64,000 nt of DNA from Mycobacterium seoulense (GTDB taxonomy: Bacteria > Actinomycetota > Actinomycetes > Mycobacteriales > Mycobacteriaceae). The stretch covers positions 1,674,001 through 1,738,000 of the forward strand of contig NZ_AP022582.1 in NCBI RefSeq assembly GCF_010731595.1, in the 5' to 3' direction. The translations under genes were made by a program, and so were the position numbers. Positions within the stretch are counted from its first letter, which is position 1, and the number at the start of each line of letters is the position of its first letter. Below the pieces are notes generated by a model, which was given only the letters and a program-made list of their open reading frames with translations, was not told where the DNA came from and did not search any database. Below are positions 17,504 through 25,438 of this stretch, in pieces.

Positions 17504-20050
17504 ATGGCGGATCGCAAGGTCACCGTCGGTTATTCGGACGGAACGCACCAGACGATTCCAGTGCGACCGGACCAAACGATTCTGGATGCCGCCGAGGAAC
17601 ACGGTGTGGCCATCGTCAACGAATGCCAAAGCGGGATCTGTGGCACGTGCGTAGCCACCTGCATCGCCGGACAATACGAGATGGGACGCACCGAAGGCCT
17701 GTCCGATGTGGAGCGGGAGGCGCGAAAGATCCTCACCTGTCAGACGTTTCCGACCTCGGACTGCCGGATCGAATTGCAGTATCCCGCCGACGACAACGCG
17801 GCGCTGCTGGTCGCCTGTGACGGCGTGGTGGCAGGGGTCGACCTGGTTTCGCGCACCACCGCGGTGCTGCGGGTGGACGTCTCGGCACATGTCGCGTCGA
17901 AGGGCGCGGGACTTGACTACCGGGCCGGCCAGTTCGCGCAACTGCAGGTTCCCGGCACCACCACGTGGCGCAACTACTCCTACGCGCATCCCGCCAACGA
18001 CAGCGGCGAACTGGAATTCCTCATCCGGCTGCTGCCGGACGGAGTGATGTCGAACTATCTGCGGGATCGCGCGAAACCAGGTGACCATATCGCCCTGCGA
18101 TGCAGCAAGGGCACCTTCTATCTGCGCCCCGTCGTTCGGCCGGTGATTCTCGTCGCCGGCGGTACGGGTTTGTCGGCGATCCTGGCGATGGCCCAGAGCC
18201 TGGGCTCCGATACCGCTCAACCCGTCTACCTTCTCTACGGGGTGACCTCCCCCGAGGACCTGTGCAAGCTCGACGAACTCAAGACGCTCAGTCACCGCGT
18301 ACCGGCCCTGGAAGTGCACATCATCGTCGCGCATCCGGACCCCGAGTGGCGCGGACCGACCGGACTCGTCACCGACCTGTTGGATGAGCGGATGCTGTCC
18401 GGTGGTGACGCCGACGTCTATTTGTGCGGTCCGGCCCCGATGGTCGAGGCGACACGAACCTGGCTGGACACCAACGGTTTCCATCGCGTCGGGCTGTACT
18501 ACGAAAAGTTCGTTCCCAGCGGAGCGGCACGGCGCCGCAGTCCGGCTCGGCTCGACCACGCAAGTCTCGACATCGCCGACGTGCGCAGCCGGGGCCGCGG
18601 GACCGCGGTGGTCATCGGCGGCAGCATCGCGGGGATCGCGGCGGCCAAGGTGCTCACCGAGACGTTCGATCGGGTCATCGTTCTGGAAAAGGACGATCCG
18701 CACCGTAGGCGCGAGGGCAGGCCGGGTGCGGCACAGGGCTGGCACCTGCACCACTTGCTGACCGCCGGACAGATCGAATTGGAGCGATTCTTTCCCGGCA
18801 TCGTCGACGACATGGTGCGCGAGGGTGCGTTCAAGGTCGACATGGCAGCCCAGTACCGAATCCGCTTGGGCGGGACCTGGAAGAAGCCGGGCACCAGCGA
18901 TATCGAGATCGTCTGTGCCGGCAGGCCGCTGCTCGAGTGGTGCGTACGGCGCCGCCTGGACGGCGAGCCACGGATCGACTTCCGTTATGAATCGGAGGTG
19001 GCCGACCTCGTCTTCGACCGCGAGAACAATACGATCGTCGGGGTCGCCGTCGCCAAGGATGGCAATTTAGAGGTCGTGCCCGCCGAATTCGTCGTCGACG
19101 CGTCCGGCAAGAACACCCGGGTGCCGGAATTCCTGGATCGCATCGGCATCGGAGCTCCCGAGGTCGAGCAGGACATCATCAACTGCTTCTACTCGACAAT
19201 GCAACACAAGGTCCCGCCCGAGCGGCAGTGGGAAGACAAGGTCATGGTGATCTGCTACGCGTACCGTCCGTACGAGGACACCTACGCTGCGCAGTACTAC
19301 ACCGACAGCTCCCGCACCATCCTGTCGACGTCGCTGGTGGCGTACAACTGTTACTCGCCGCCGCGCACCGCTCGGGAGTTCCGCGAGTTCGCCGATTTGA
19401 TGCCCTCACCGGTGGTGGGGGAGAACATCGACGGGTTGGAACCCGCCTCTGCGATCTACAACTTCCGGTATCCGAACATGCTCCGGTTGCATTACGAGAA
19501 GAAGCGGCACCTGCCGCGCGCCCTGTTGGCCGTGGGCGACGCGTACACCAGCGCGGACCCGGTGTCTGGTCTGGGTATGAGCCTGGCACTCAAGGAAGTT
19601 CGGGAGATGCAGGTGCTACTGGCCAAGTATGGTCCGGGGCATCGAGACCTTCCGCGCCGCTATTACCGGTCGATCGCGAAGATGGCCGACACGGCGTGGT
19701 TCGTGATCCGCGAACAAAACCTGCGCTTCGACTGGATAAAGGACGTCGACAAGAAGCGCCCGTTCTATTTCCGGCTTCTCACCTGGTATATGGATCGCCT
19801 AGTGGAATTGGTGCATGACGACCTGGACGCGTATCGCGAATTCCTGGCCGTCGTGCACCTGGTTAAGCCACCCATGGCGCTCATGAAGCCCGGAATCGCG
19901 AGCCGCGTTATCGGCAAGTGGGCGCGGACCCGATTGTCCGGTCAGAAAACGCTCATCGTCCGCAACTACGAAAATCGCACCGTACCGGTCACCGATCCCG
20001 CCGACCGGCTTGTGGCGGTCGGCGGTTCGGCGCCAGGCCAAGCACCATAG
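17504..20050 (+). CDS. melG: ferredoxin-reductase/flavoprotein oxygenase fusion (Rv1937/MelG type)
   Basis: 848 residues with three units. Residues 1-~95 form a plant-type [2Fe-2S] ferredoxin with Cys41, Cys46, Cys49 and Cys79 in the exact C-x4-C-x2-C-x29-C spacing. Residues ~105-340 form an FNR-type flavin/NAD(P)H reductase (R156-N-Y-S, GGTGLS at 219-224, YLCGPAPMVEA). Residues ~365-848 form a second FAD protein of the halogenase/geranylgeranyl-reductase type (GGSIAG at 372-377; VGDAYTSADPVSGLGMSLAL). Electrons could pass from NAD(P)H through the Fe-S centre to the last flavin inside one chain. It is cytosolic. The length is close to Rv1937 (839 aa). Confidence 0.93.
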   Translation: MADRKVTVGYSDGTHQTIPVRPDQTILDAAEEHGVAIVNECQSGICGTCVATCIAGQYEMGRTEGLSDVEREARKILTCQTFPTSDCRIELQYPADDNAALLVACDGVVAGVDLVSRTTAVLRVDVSAHVASKGAGLDYRAGQFAQLQVPGTTTWRNYSYAHPANDSGELEFLIRLLPDGVMSNYLRDRAKPGDHIALRCSKGTFYLRPVVRPVILVAGGTGLSAILAMAQSLGSDTAQPVYLLYGVTSPEDLCKLDELKTLSHRVPALEVHIIVAHPDPEWRGPTGLVTDLLDERMLSGGDADVYLCGPAPMVEATRTWLDTNGFHRVGLYYEKFVPSGAARRRSPARLDHASLDIADVRSRGRGTAVVIGGSIAGIAAAKVLTETFDRVIVLEKDDPHRRREGRPGAAQGWHLHHLLTAGQIELERFFPGIVDDMVREGAFKVDMAAQYRIRLGGTWKKPGTSDIEIVCAGRPLLEWCVRRRLDGEPRIDFRYESEVADLVFDRENNTIVGVAVAKDGNLEVVPAEFVVDASGKNTRVPEFLDRIGIGAPEVEQDIINCFYSTMQHKVPPERQWEDKVMVICYAYRPYEDTYAAQYYTDSSRTILSTSLVAYNCYSPPRTAREFREFADLMPSPVVGENIDGLEPASAIYNFRYPNMLRLHYEKKRHLPRALLAVGDAYTSADPVSGLGMSLALKEVREMQVLLAKYGPGHRDLPRRYYRSIAKMADTAWFVIREQNLRFDWIKDVDKKRPFYFRLLTWYMDRLVELVHDDLDAYREFLAVVHLVKPPMALMKPGIASRVIGKWARTRLSGQKTLIVRNYENRTVPVTDPADRLVAVGGSAPGQAP

Positions 20051-20072
20051 ATCCTCGACGAGGAGGGCGAAT

Positions 20073-21131
20073 ATGTCGCAGGCTCACCGATTCCTGGACT
20101 GCCGGGGCACCCGAATTCATGCCGTCGAAGACGGCTTAGGCCCGCTGGTAGTGCTGCTGCACGGGTTTCCGGAGTCCTGGTACTCGTGGCGGCATCAGAT
20201 TCCCGCGCTTGCCGGGGCGGGCTACCGGGTGGTGGCAATCGATCAGCGCGGCTACGGGCGTTCATCGAAGTACCGGGTGCAATCCGCTTACCGCATCAAG
20301 GAATTAGTCGGCGACGTCCTCGGCGTGATCGACGCTTACGGCGTGGAGAAGGCCATCGTGGTGGGTCACGACTGGGGCGCTCCCGTCGCGTGGACCTTCG
20401 CGTGGCTGAACCCGGGCAGGTGCGCCGGCGTGGTCGGGATCAGCGTTCCGTTCGCGGGTCGCGGCGTGATTGGCTTGCCGGGCAATCCCTTCGGCGGGCA
20501 CCGCCCCAACGACTACCACGTCGCGCTCGCCGGCGATGGCCTGGTTTGGTACCAGGACTATTTCGCCGCGCAGGACGGGATCATCGCCGAGATCGAAGAG
20601 GATGTGCGGGGCTGGCTGCTCGGGCTGACCTACACGGTCTCCGGCGAGGGCATGATCGCCGCCACCAAGGCGGCGGTCGACGCCGGGGTGGACCTGGCCT
20701 CCATGGACCCGATCGACGTGATCCGGGCAGGCCCCCTCTGCATGGCCCAAGGCGCAAGGCTCAAGGACGCGTTCATCTATCCCGAAAAGATGCCCGCTTG
20801 GTTCACCGACGCCGACCTCGATTTCTACGCCGCCGAGTTCGAGCGCTCCGGCTTCGCCGGGCCGTTGAGCTTCTATCACAACATCGATAACGACTGGCAC
20901 GACCTGGCGGATCAGGAAGGTAAGCCGCTCACACCGCCGGCGATGTTCATTGGTGGCCAGTACGATGTCGGCACCACCTGGGGCGCCGAGGCTGTCGAGC
21001 GCGCGCACGAGGTCATGCCGAATTACTCTGGTACACAAATGATCGCCGATGTCGGGCACTGGATTCAACAGGAGGCGCCCGACGAGACGAACCGGTTGCT
21101 GCTCGACTTCCTGGCAGGGCTGAACTCGTGA
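20073..21131 (+). CDS. ephB: epoxide hydrolase EphB (MelH)
   Basis: 352-residue alpha/beta-hydrolase epoxide hydrolase. Oxyanion motif HGFPESW at residues 30-36, nucleophile Asp100 in VVGHDWGAPVAW, acid Asp298 in GGQYDVGTTWG, and base His329 in VGHWIQQEAP make a complete triad; a cap domain with tyrosines (NDYHVAL, WYQDYF) lies between. It opens epoxides to diols by way of a covalent ester. The M. tuberculosis enzyme is 356 aa and of known structure. The ATG at 20073 has a GAGGAGGG ribosome site. Third gene of mel2; only 22 nt separate it from ribA1. Confidence 0.96.
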   Translation: MSQAHRFLDCRGTRIHAVEDGLGPLVVLLHGFPESWYSWRHQIPALAGAGYRVVAIDQRGYGRSSKYRVQSAYRIKELVGDVLGVIDAYGVEKAIVVGHDWGAPVAWTFAWLNPGRCAGVVGISVPFAGRGVIGLPGNPFGGHRPNDYHVALAGDGLVWYQDYFAAQDGIIAEIEEDVRGWLLGLTYTVSGEGMIAATKAAVDAGVDLASMDPIDVIRAGPLCMAQGARLKDAFIYPEKMPAWFTDADLDFYAAEFERSGFAGPLSFYHNIDNDWHDLADQEGKPLTPPAMFIGGQYDVGTTWGAEAVERAHEVMPNYSGTQMIADVGHWIQQEAPDETNRLLLDFLAGLNS

Positions 21132-21153
21132 GAATGGCGGCGGGAGAGCGCGG

Positions 21154-22224
21154 ATGAGAACCACCGACGTGCGGGTCCTGCGCGCGATCGCAGCGATCGC
21201 GGCGGGCCAACCCGTTGTCGTCAACGACGATTCGGCCGGTGAAGGTTATCTTGTCTTCGCGGCCGAGGCCGCAACGCCACGACTGCTTGCTTTCATGGTT
21301 CGCCACACCTCCGGATACGTGCGGGTCGCGCTGCCGGGCCCCGAATGCGAGCGGCTGAACATCCCGCCGATGTGCCATCTGGACACAGCGCTGCGTGTGT
21401 CGGTCGACGTTCGCGGGACCGGAACGGGAATCTCGGCGCGAGATCGCGCACGGACCATCGCCGCACTGGCGTCCGCAGCATCCGAGGCGACCGACTTCCT
21501 CCGTCCGGGACACGTGGTCCCACTGCAGGCCGACCCGGGCGGAGTGCTTGACCGGCCCGGCCCCGCGGAGGCGGCGGTCGACCTCGCCGGTCTTGCGGGA
21601 CGACGGCGTGCGGCGGCGCTGTGTGAGATCGTCTCCCGTCGTAATCCCGTGCTGATGGCTCGTGGCGCCGAACTCATCGAATTCGCCGTCGAGCACGGAT
21701 TGGCCATCATCTCGATCGATGAGCTTGTCGCCTATCGGCGACGGACCGAGCCCCAGGTGGTCCGCCTGACCGAGACCGTCCTGCCGATGTGGGCCGGCGT
21801 TTCGCGTGTCATCGGCTTCCGCGATACCCACGACGGTGGGGAGCATCTGGCGATGATCATCGGTTCGGCCGATGCGGGAGTGCCTGTGCCGCTGCACATC
21901 CACGTCGAGTGCCTGACGGGGGACGTGCTCGGATCGAAAGTGTGCGGATGCGGTGGCGAACTCAATGGCGCGCTGGCAACGATGTCGGCCCGGGGTAGCG
22001 GCGTGCTCGTTTACCTGCGTCCGTCCGGACAGCCACGGGCCTGCGGCCTCTTCGCCCGACGCGAGGCGACCGGCGACGCGTCGGGGACCGTCGCATGGAT
22101 CCTGCGCGATCTTGGGCTGTATGCCCTCAAATTGTCCGACGACATGCCAGGATTTGGCCTTGTGATGTTCGGGGCGATTCGCGAACATGGCATCGGAGCC
22201 GAAGGGTTGGCGACCGCGGGGTGA
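21154..22224 (+). CDS. ribA1: RibBA-like protein RibA1, degenerate
   Basis: 356 residues aligned to bifunctional DHBP synthase/GTP cyclohydrolase II. In the DHBP-synthase half, TGISARDRARTI and RPGHVVPLQADPGGV are kept, but the acidic NEGD motif is GEGY (residues 29-32) and the GHTEA histidine is Pro137. In the cyclohydrolase half the zinc cysteines remain (C253-x10-C264-x-C266), yet the EGRGIGL catalytic block reads SGQPRACGL and roughly 35 residues before the ILxDLG segment are missing; the C-terminus stops early. Neither activity is therefore expected from the sequence. It corresponds to Rv1940. The stop overlaps the next start as GTGA. Confidence 0.88.
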   Translation: MRTTDVRVLRAIAAIAAGQPVVVNDDSAGEGYLVFAAEAATPRLLAFMVRHTSGYVRVALPGPECERLNIPPMCHLDTALRVSVDVRGTGTGISARDRARTIAALASAASEATDFLRPGHVVPLQADPGGVLDRPGPAEAAVDLAGLAGRRRAAALCEIVSRRNPVLMARGAELIEFAVEHGLAIISIDELVAYRRRTEPQVVRLTETVLPMWAGVSRVIGFRDTHDGGEHLAMIIGSADAGVPVPLHIHVECLTGDVLGSKVCGCGGELNGALATMSARGSGVLVYLRPSGQPRACGLFARREATGDASGTVAWILRDLGLYALKLSDDMPGFGLVMFGAIREHGIGAEGLATAG

Positions 22225-22991
22225 AGCATCCAGACCTCGCCGGTAAGGCCGCGATCGTCACCGGTGCCGGCGCCGGAATCGGTCTGGCCGTCGCGCAGCG
22301 ACTGGCCGCGGAGGGTTCCAGCGTGCTGTGCGCCGACATCGACGGCGCTGCGGCCGATGCCGCCGCAGAGAAAATCGGTTCTGGCGCAACCGGTTACCGG
22401 GTCGATGTCGGCGACGAGGCACAAGTCAAGGGCATGGTCGACGCCTGCGTCACGTCGTTCGGGGGCGTGGACAAACTCGTCGCCAATGCCGGCGTCGTCC
22501 ATATGGCTTCGCTCATCGATGCCACCGTCGAGGACTTCGATCGTGTCATCGCGATCAACCTCCGCGGCACCTGGCTGTGTACCAAACATGCTGCGCCCAG
22601 GATGATCGAACGGGGCGGTGGCGCGATCGTGAACATGTCGTCGCTCGCCGGCCATGTCGCCGTCGGCGGCACCGGGGTCTACGGGATGTCGAAGGCCGGC
22701 ATCAGCCACCTGAGCCGCATCACCGCCGCCGAATTGCGTTCGTCGAACATCCGCGCCAACGCGTTGCTGCCCGCATTCGTGGACACCCCGATGCAGCAGA
22801 CCGCGATGGCGATGTTCGACGAGGCGCTCGGGCCAGGCGGCGCCCAGACGATGATCGCCCGGCTGCAGGGCCGCATGGCCACACCCGAGGAGATGGCCAG
22901 CATCGTCGCGTTCCTGTTATCCGACGACGCATCGATGATCACCGGGACGACTCAGATCGCGGACGGCGGAACCATCGCCGCCCTGTGGTGA
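22221..22991 (+). CDS. short-chain dehydrogenase/reductase (Rv1941 type)
   Basis: 256 residues from a GTG that overlaps the ribA1 stop. TGAGAGIG is the cofactor motif, VANAGVV the NAG block, SSLAGH the Ser region, and VYGMSKAGI the catalytic Tyr-x-x-x-Lys. It is probably NAD-dependent (Asp after the second strand: CADIDG). Last gene of the mel2 operon, and the same order as Rv1941. The next gene is convergent mce3R, 56 nt away, with no strong terminator between them. Confidence 0.93.
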   Translation: MKHPDLAGKAAIVTGAGAGIGLAVAQRLAAEGSSVLCADIDGAAADAAAEKIGSGATGYRVDVGDEAQVKGMVDACVTSFGGVDKLVANAGVVHMASLIDATVEDFDRVIAINLRGTWLCTKHAAPRMIERGGGAIVNMSSLAGHVAVGGTGVYGMSKAGISHLSRITAAELRSSNIRANALLPAFVDTPMQQTAMAMFDEALGPGGAQTMIARLQGRMATPEEMASIVAFLLSDDASMITGTTQIADGGTIAALW

Positions 22992-23047
22992 GCAGTCGAG
23001 ATCAGAGGGGGCTCGTGTGGCACATGTCGTGACCGGTTACGGGCAGG

Positions 23048-24250
23048 TCAGGACCGGCTGGTGAGGATCGACAATGTAATCGCGGTGATCTCTTCGGCGA
23101 CTCCGTCGTAGCGCGTGAGGTGCCATGTGCGAGCGACGTCTTCGATGAAGCTGATCGCGGCCGCGACAAGCAGGCGCGCCTCGGCGGCGGTCGTCTCGGG
23201 GACCACCTTGCGGATGAGGTCGATCCACACTGCCTCGCGGTCGGCCTGGTTTCGCAGGTAGCCGTCGCGCACTTCGTCTGAAGCATGTGACAGTTCGGTG
23301 ACTGAGACGGCAACCAGGTCCGGGGCGTCCAGGCTGATGCGGACATGGCCTTCGACGAGCCGGTGCAGACGTTGCACCGCTCCGGGATTCGCACGTAAGG
23401 CCCGGATGCATTCCAGGCTCCGCCATTCATCCAGGCGGCGGATGAGCGCATCCAAAATGGCTTGCTTGGAAGAGAATGAGCGATACAGGCCCGGCCCCGC
23501 GATTCCGGCTCCTTTGCCGATCTCGCTGGTGCTGACGGCCGGATAACCCCGCGCGCGGAACAGTCGCGCTCCCGCGACCAGCAGCGTCTCGTAGCGGGAG
23601 AACAGCACACCTTCCTCGTCGGGCGCAGCGTCAAGAGGCTGCAACTCGCGGACCGGAGGCGTTTTGGCCGCCGCCATGCAAGCCCGGTACAGGCGCTCGC
23701 TGAGTTCATCGGCCGGAAGCGTCAGGTTGTGCCGGCCGAGGCTGGTCAACGTGCTGGCCACCGCCCACGCCCGCAACTCCGAATGCTGCGGGCTCAGACC
23801 GGGCACCTCCAGGAGAACGCTTTCGCGCATGCCAGCGACGATTGCGTTGATGCGACGCCGGACCTCGGCGCGGTCATTTTCGTTGAGGTACCGGGCTTCA
23901 CGTTGCCACAACACCGTCAAGGCCCGAGACGCCACGGCTGCCGCGATGAGGTCCGGCAGATCGACGTTCAGCGGCCGCGGTGTCCGCAACGCTTCGCCAG
24001 CGGTGAGACGACGCGCGCTCTCGTACTGATCCTGGCCGTTCCGGATCGCTTCTGCGAGCAACGCCTGCTTGTTGTCGTAGTGGCGATACAACGCACGCGC
24101 GGTGACCCCCGCGGCCTCGGCGATGTCTTCCAACTTGACCGAATGGAAGCCACGGTCGATGAAGAGCCCGACCGCCTGCGCCAAGATCTGCTGCTTGCGG
24201 TCCTTCGGACGGCGCTTAACGGGTTGGGCCGGGGTCTCAATGGTCCCCAT
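23048..24250 (-). CDS. mce3R: Mce3R, double TetR-family repressor
   Basis: 400 residues made of two TetR units in one chain. The first helix-turn-helix is at ~15-62 ([43 protein letters not shown]) and the second at ~222-270 ([44 protein letters not shown]). Each is followed by a helical ligand/dimer domain. The M. tuberculosis protein (406 aa, Rv1963c) represses mce3 and the Rv1933c-Rv1941 genes. The two non-identical DNA-binding units fit the non-palindromic element found at the two target promoters. It lies 55 nt behind the epoxide-hydrolase-like gene and probably shares its promoter. Confidence 0.96.
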   Translation of the reverse strand: MGTIETPAQPVKRRPKDRKQQILAQAVGLFIDRGFHSVKLEDIAEAAGVTARALYRHYDNKQALLAEAIRNGQDQYESARRLTAGEALRTPRPLNVDLPDLIAAAVASRALTVLWQREARYLNENDRAEVRRRINAIVAGMRESVLLEVPGLSPQHSELRAWAVASTLTSLGRHNLTLPADELSERLYRACMAAAKTPPVRELQPLDAAPDEEGVLFSRYETLLVAGARLFRARGYPAVSTSEIGKGAGIAGPGLYRSFSSKQAILDALIRRLDEWRSLECIRALRANPGAVQRLHRLVEGHVRISLDAPDLVAVSVTELSHASDEVRDGYLRNQADREAVWIDLIRKVVPETTAAEARLLVAAAISFIEDVARTWHLTRYDGVAEEITAITLSILTSRS

Positions 24251-24305
24251 CGACTCGAACCCCCCTCGTGCGCATCGGAATCACCGACTCTGCCAGAAAC
24301 ATCAC

Positions 24306-24698
24306 CTACAGTTTCATCCCGCTCTGCCTCTCGAAGTCCGCGAGGTCAAAGTAGTCGCTGAAGCGCGTGATCTTGCCGTTTTTGACCTCGAACACGCCGG
24401 TCACCGGCAGCACGACTTTGCGGCCATCGTTCATCGTGAAGTAGTCGACACGTTCGACGAGCACCAGTCCCGGCTCAGCGGCCAGTGACATGATGTCGAG
24501 CTTGGCATCGGCGAACGCGTCCAGGAACGCCTGAAACACCGCGCGTATGCCGGCGATGCCCTCGATCGGCTCGACCGGCACGTTGTGATAGACCGCGTCG
24601 TCGGCGAAGGCACTGCAGATGGTGTCGAGGCTGCGCCCCTGCCACGATCCGAGAAAATCTCGGACCAGAGCTTCGCTGGCTTCCTTGGTGTCGGCCAT
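24306..24698 (-). CDS. limonene-1,2-epoxide-hydrolase-like enzyme
   Basis: 130-residue NTF2-fold protein. All five active-site residues of Rhodococcus limonene-1,2-epoxide hydrolase can be placed: Tyr37 and Asn39 (VYHNVP), Arg83 and Asp85 (VERVDYF), and Asp115 (FSDYFDL), at near-constant offset (16, 16, 16, 16 and 17) from Tyr53, Asn55, Arg99, Asp101 and Asp132. It should hydrolyse an epoxide in one step without a covalent intermediate, unlike EphB. The family is represented by EphG (Rv2740) in M. tuberculosis, but I know of none beside mce3R there. It precedes mce3R on the same strand. Confidence 0.85.
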   Translation of the reverse strand: MADTKEASEALVRDFLGSWQGRSLDTICSAFADDAVYHNVPVEPIEGIAGIRAVFQAFLDAFADAKLDIMSLAAEPGLVLVERVDYFTMNDGRKVVLPVTGVFEVKNGKITRFSDYFDLADFERQSGMKL

Positions 24699-24734
24699 CC
24701 CGATGACTCCTCCTCAGATGTCGCGACGGCTGTC

Positions 24735-24754
24735 GGAATACCAAAATACATGAT
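24735..24754 (-). promoter_or_regulatory. weak third copy of the shared element before the mce3R unit
   Basis: Read on the minus strand, ATCATGTATTTTGGTATTCC matches the mel2/mce3 element at about 14-15 of 20 positions, with the ATGTATxTTG core kept. It is 37 bases upstream of the epoxide-hydrolase-like gene, where autoregulation by Mce3R would be expected. The match is weak. Confidence 0.35.
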
Positions 24755-25228
24755 AGCGTCTACATGAGTTATAACATCGTGATTTGCTGCGATACGTATA
24801 TGATCGATGCATATCGTTGATGGACATATACTCGATCCCCACGCACGCCTACCGCCGCTCGGTTTTGCGCGCGCTTCACCCCATCGCGCCAGACGACTGT
24901 CGCTAGTCACGTCGAAATCGGCAAACCGCGCTCCGCGATCCCGATCCCCGGGGTGCACTATTACCAGCCCCGGCACCCAAATGCCGCTCTAAGCAGGCGA
25001 TTACCGCGGCATGCGGCGAGACGGTGATGCCACTCCAGAAGCGGGGCGGGACAACCAGATCGCCGAGATGCCGGCCATGCGACCTCGAGCGCGGTGTCCG
25101 CAACGCCGTCAGCCCCCCGTCCGGGGGCTCCAGTTGGTTCCCGAGTGAGCCGCCCAGCCACCCGCAACGCCTCGGAGCCGGGCCGCGGCGCAGCCGTGCG
25201 TACGCAGGGCCGCAGCCCGCACAACTCG

Positions 25229-25248
25229 ATACTGGCAAGATACATCAT
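25229..25248 (-). promoter_or_regulatory. candidate Mce3R operator, mce3 side
   Basis: Read on the minus strand this is ATGATGTATCTTGCCAGTAT, 17 of 20 identical to the element at 16279-16298. It contains a short direct repeat GTATC-N6-GTATC. It lies 190 bases before the chosen yrbE3A start, in the region expected to hold the mce3 promoter. Its orientation is opposite to that at mel2. Confidence 0.65.
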
Positions 25249-25438
25249 TAGACCCTTGTAGGGTTTTGCGAGGTTATTTACGAGTCCGTCAGTGATGACC
25301 TCGCGTATTGTCTATGGACATGAGGGCCGCGTGGCGCGTACTCTCACGGATGTCACTCGTCCACTTGACCTGTCCGGGGGGCAACGTGAACAACTCCACC
25401 CGACGACACCGCATCGGATCCAGGTGGTGCTCAGCGCG

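Larger units (their letters stand above)
24699..25438. promoter_or_regulatory. mce3R unit/yrbE3A intergenic control region
   Basis: A 740-bp stretch without a convincing gene. Its left part (24720-24835) is AT-rich and holds a weak copy of the shared element (24735-24754) and TATA-rich segments suitable for the minus-strand promoter. The middle (24840-25220) is GC-rich and featureless; small frames here (24807-24992 and 25024-25251) have no RBS or coding pattern. The right part carries the strong element (25229-25248), a hairpin-like ACCCT-TGT-AGGGT (25252-25264), then a long leader to yrbE3A. If yrbE3A starts at the GTG at 25331, the leader is shorter. Confidence 0.7.

Noticed and set aside
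22992..23047. A terminator between the mel2 SDR and mce3R
   Set aside because: No stem of useful length with a T run can be drawn in these 56 bases.
24807..25251. Small plus-strand frames (61 and 75 codons) in the mce3R/yrbE3A gap
   Set aside because: No ribosome sites, His/Pro/Arg-rich content, and they overlap the regulatory region; treated as non-coding.
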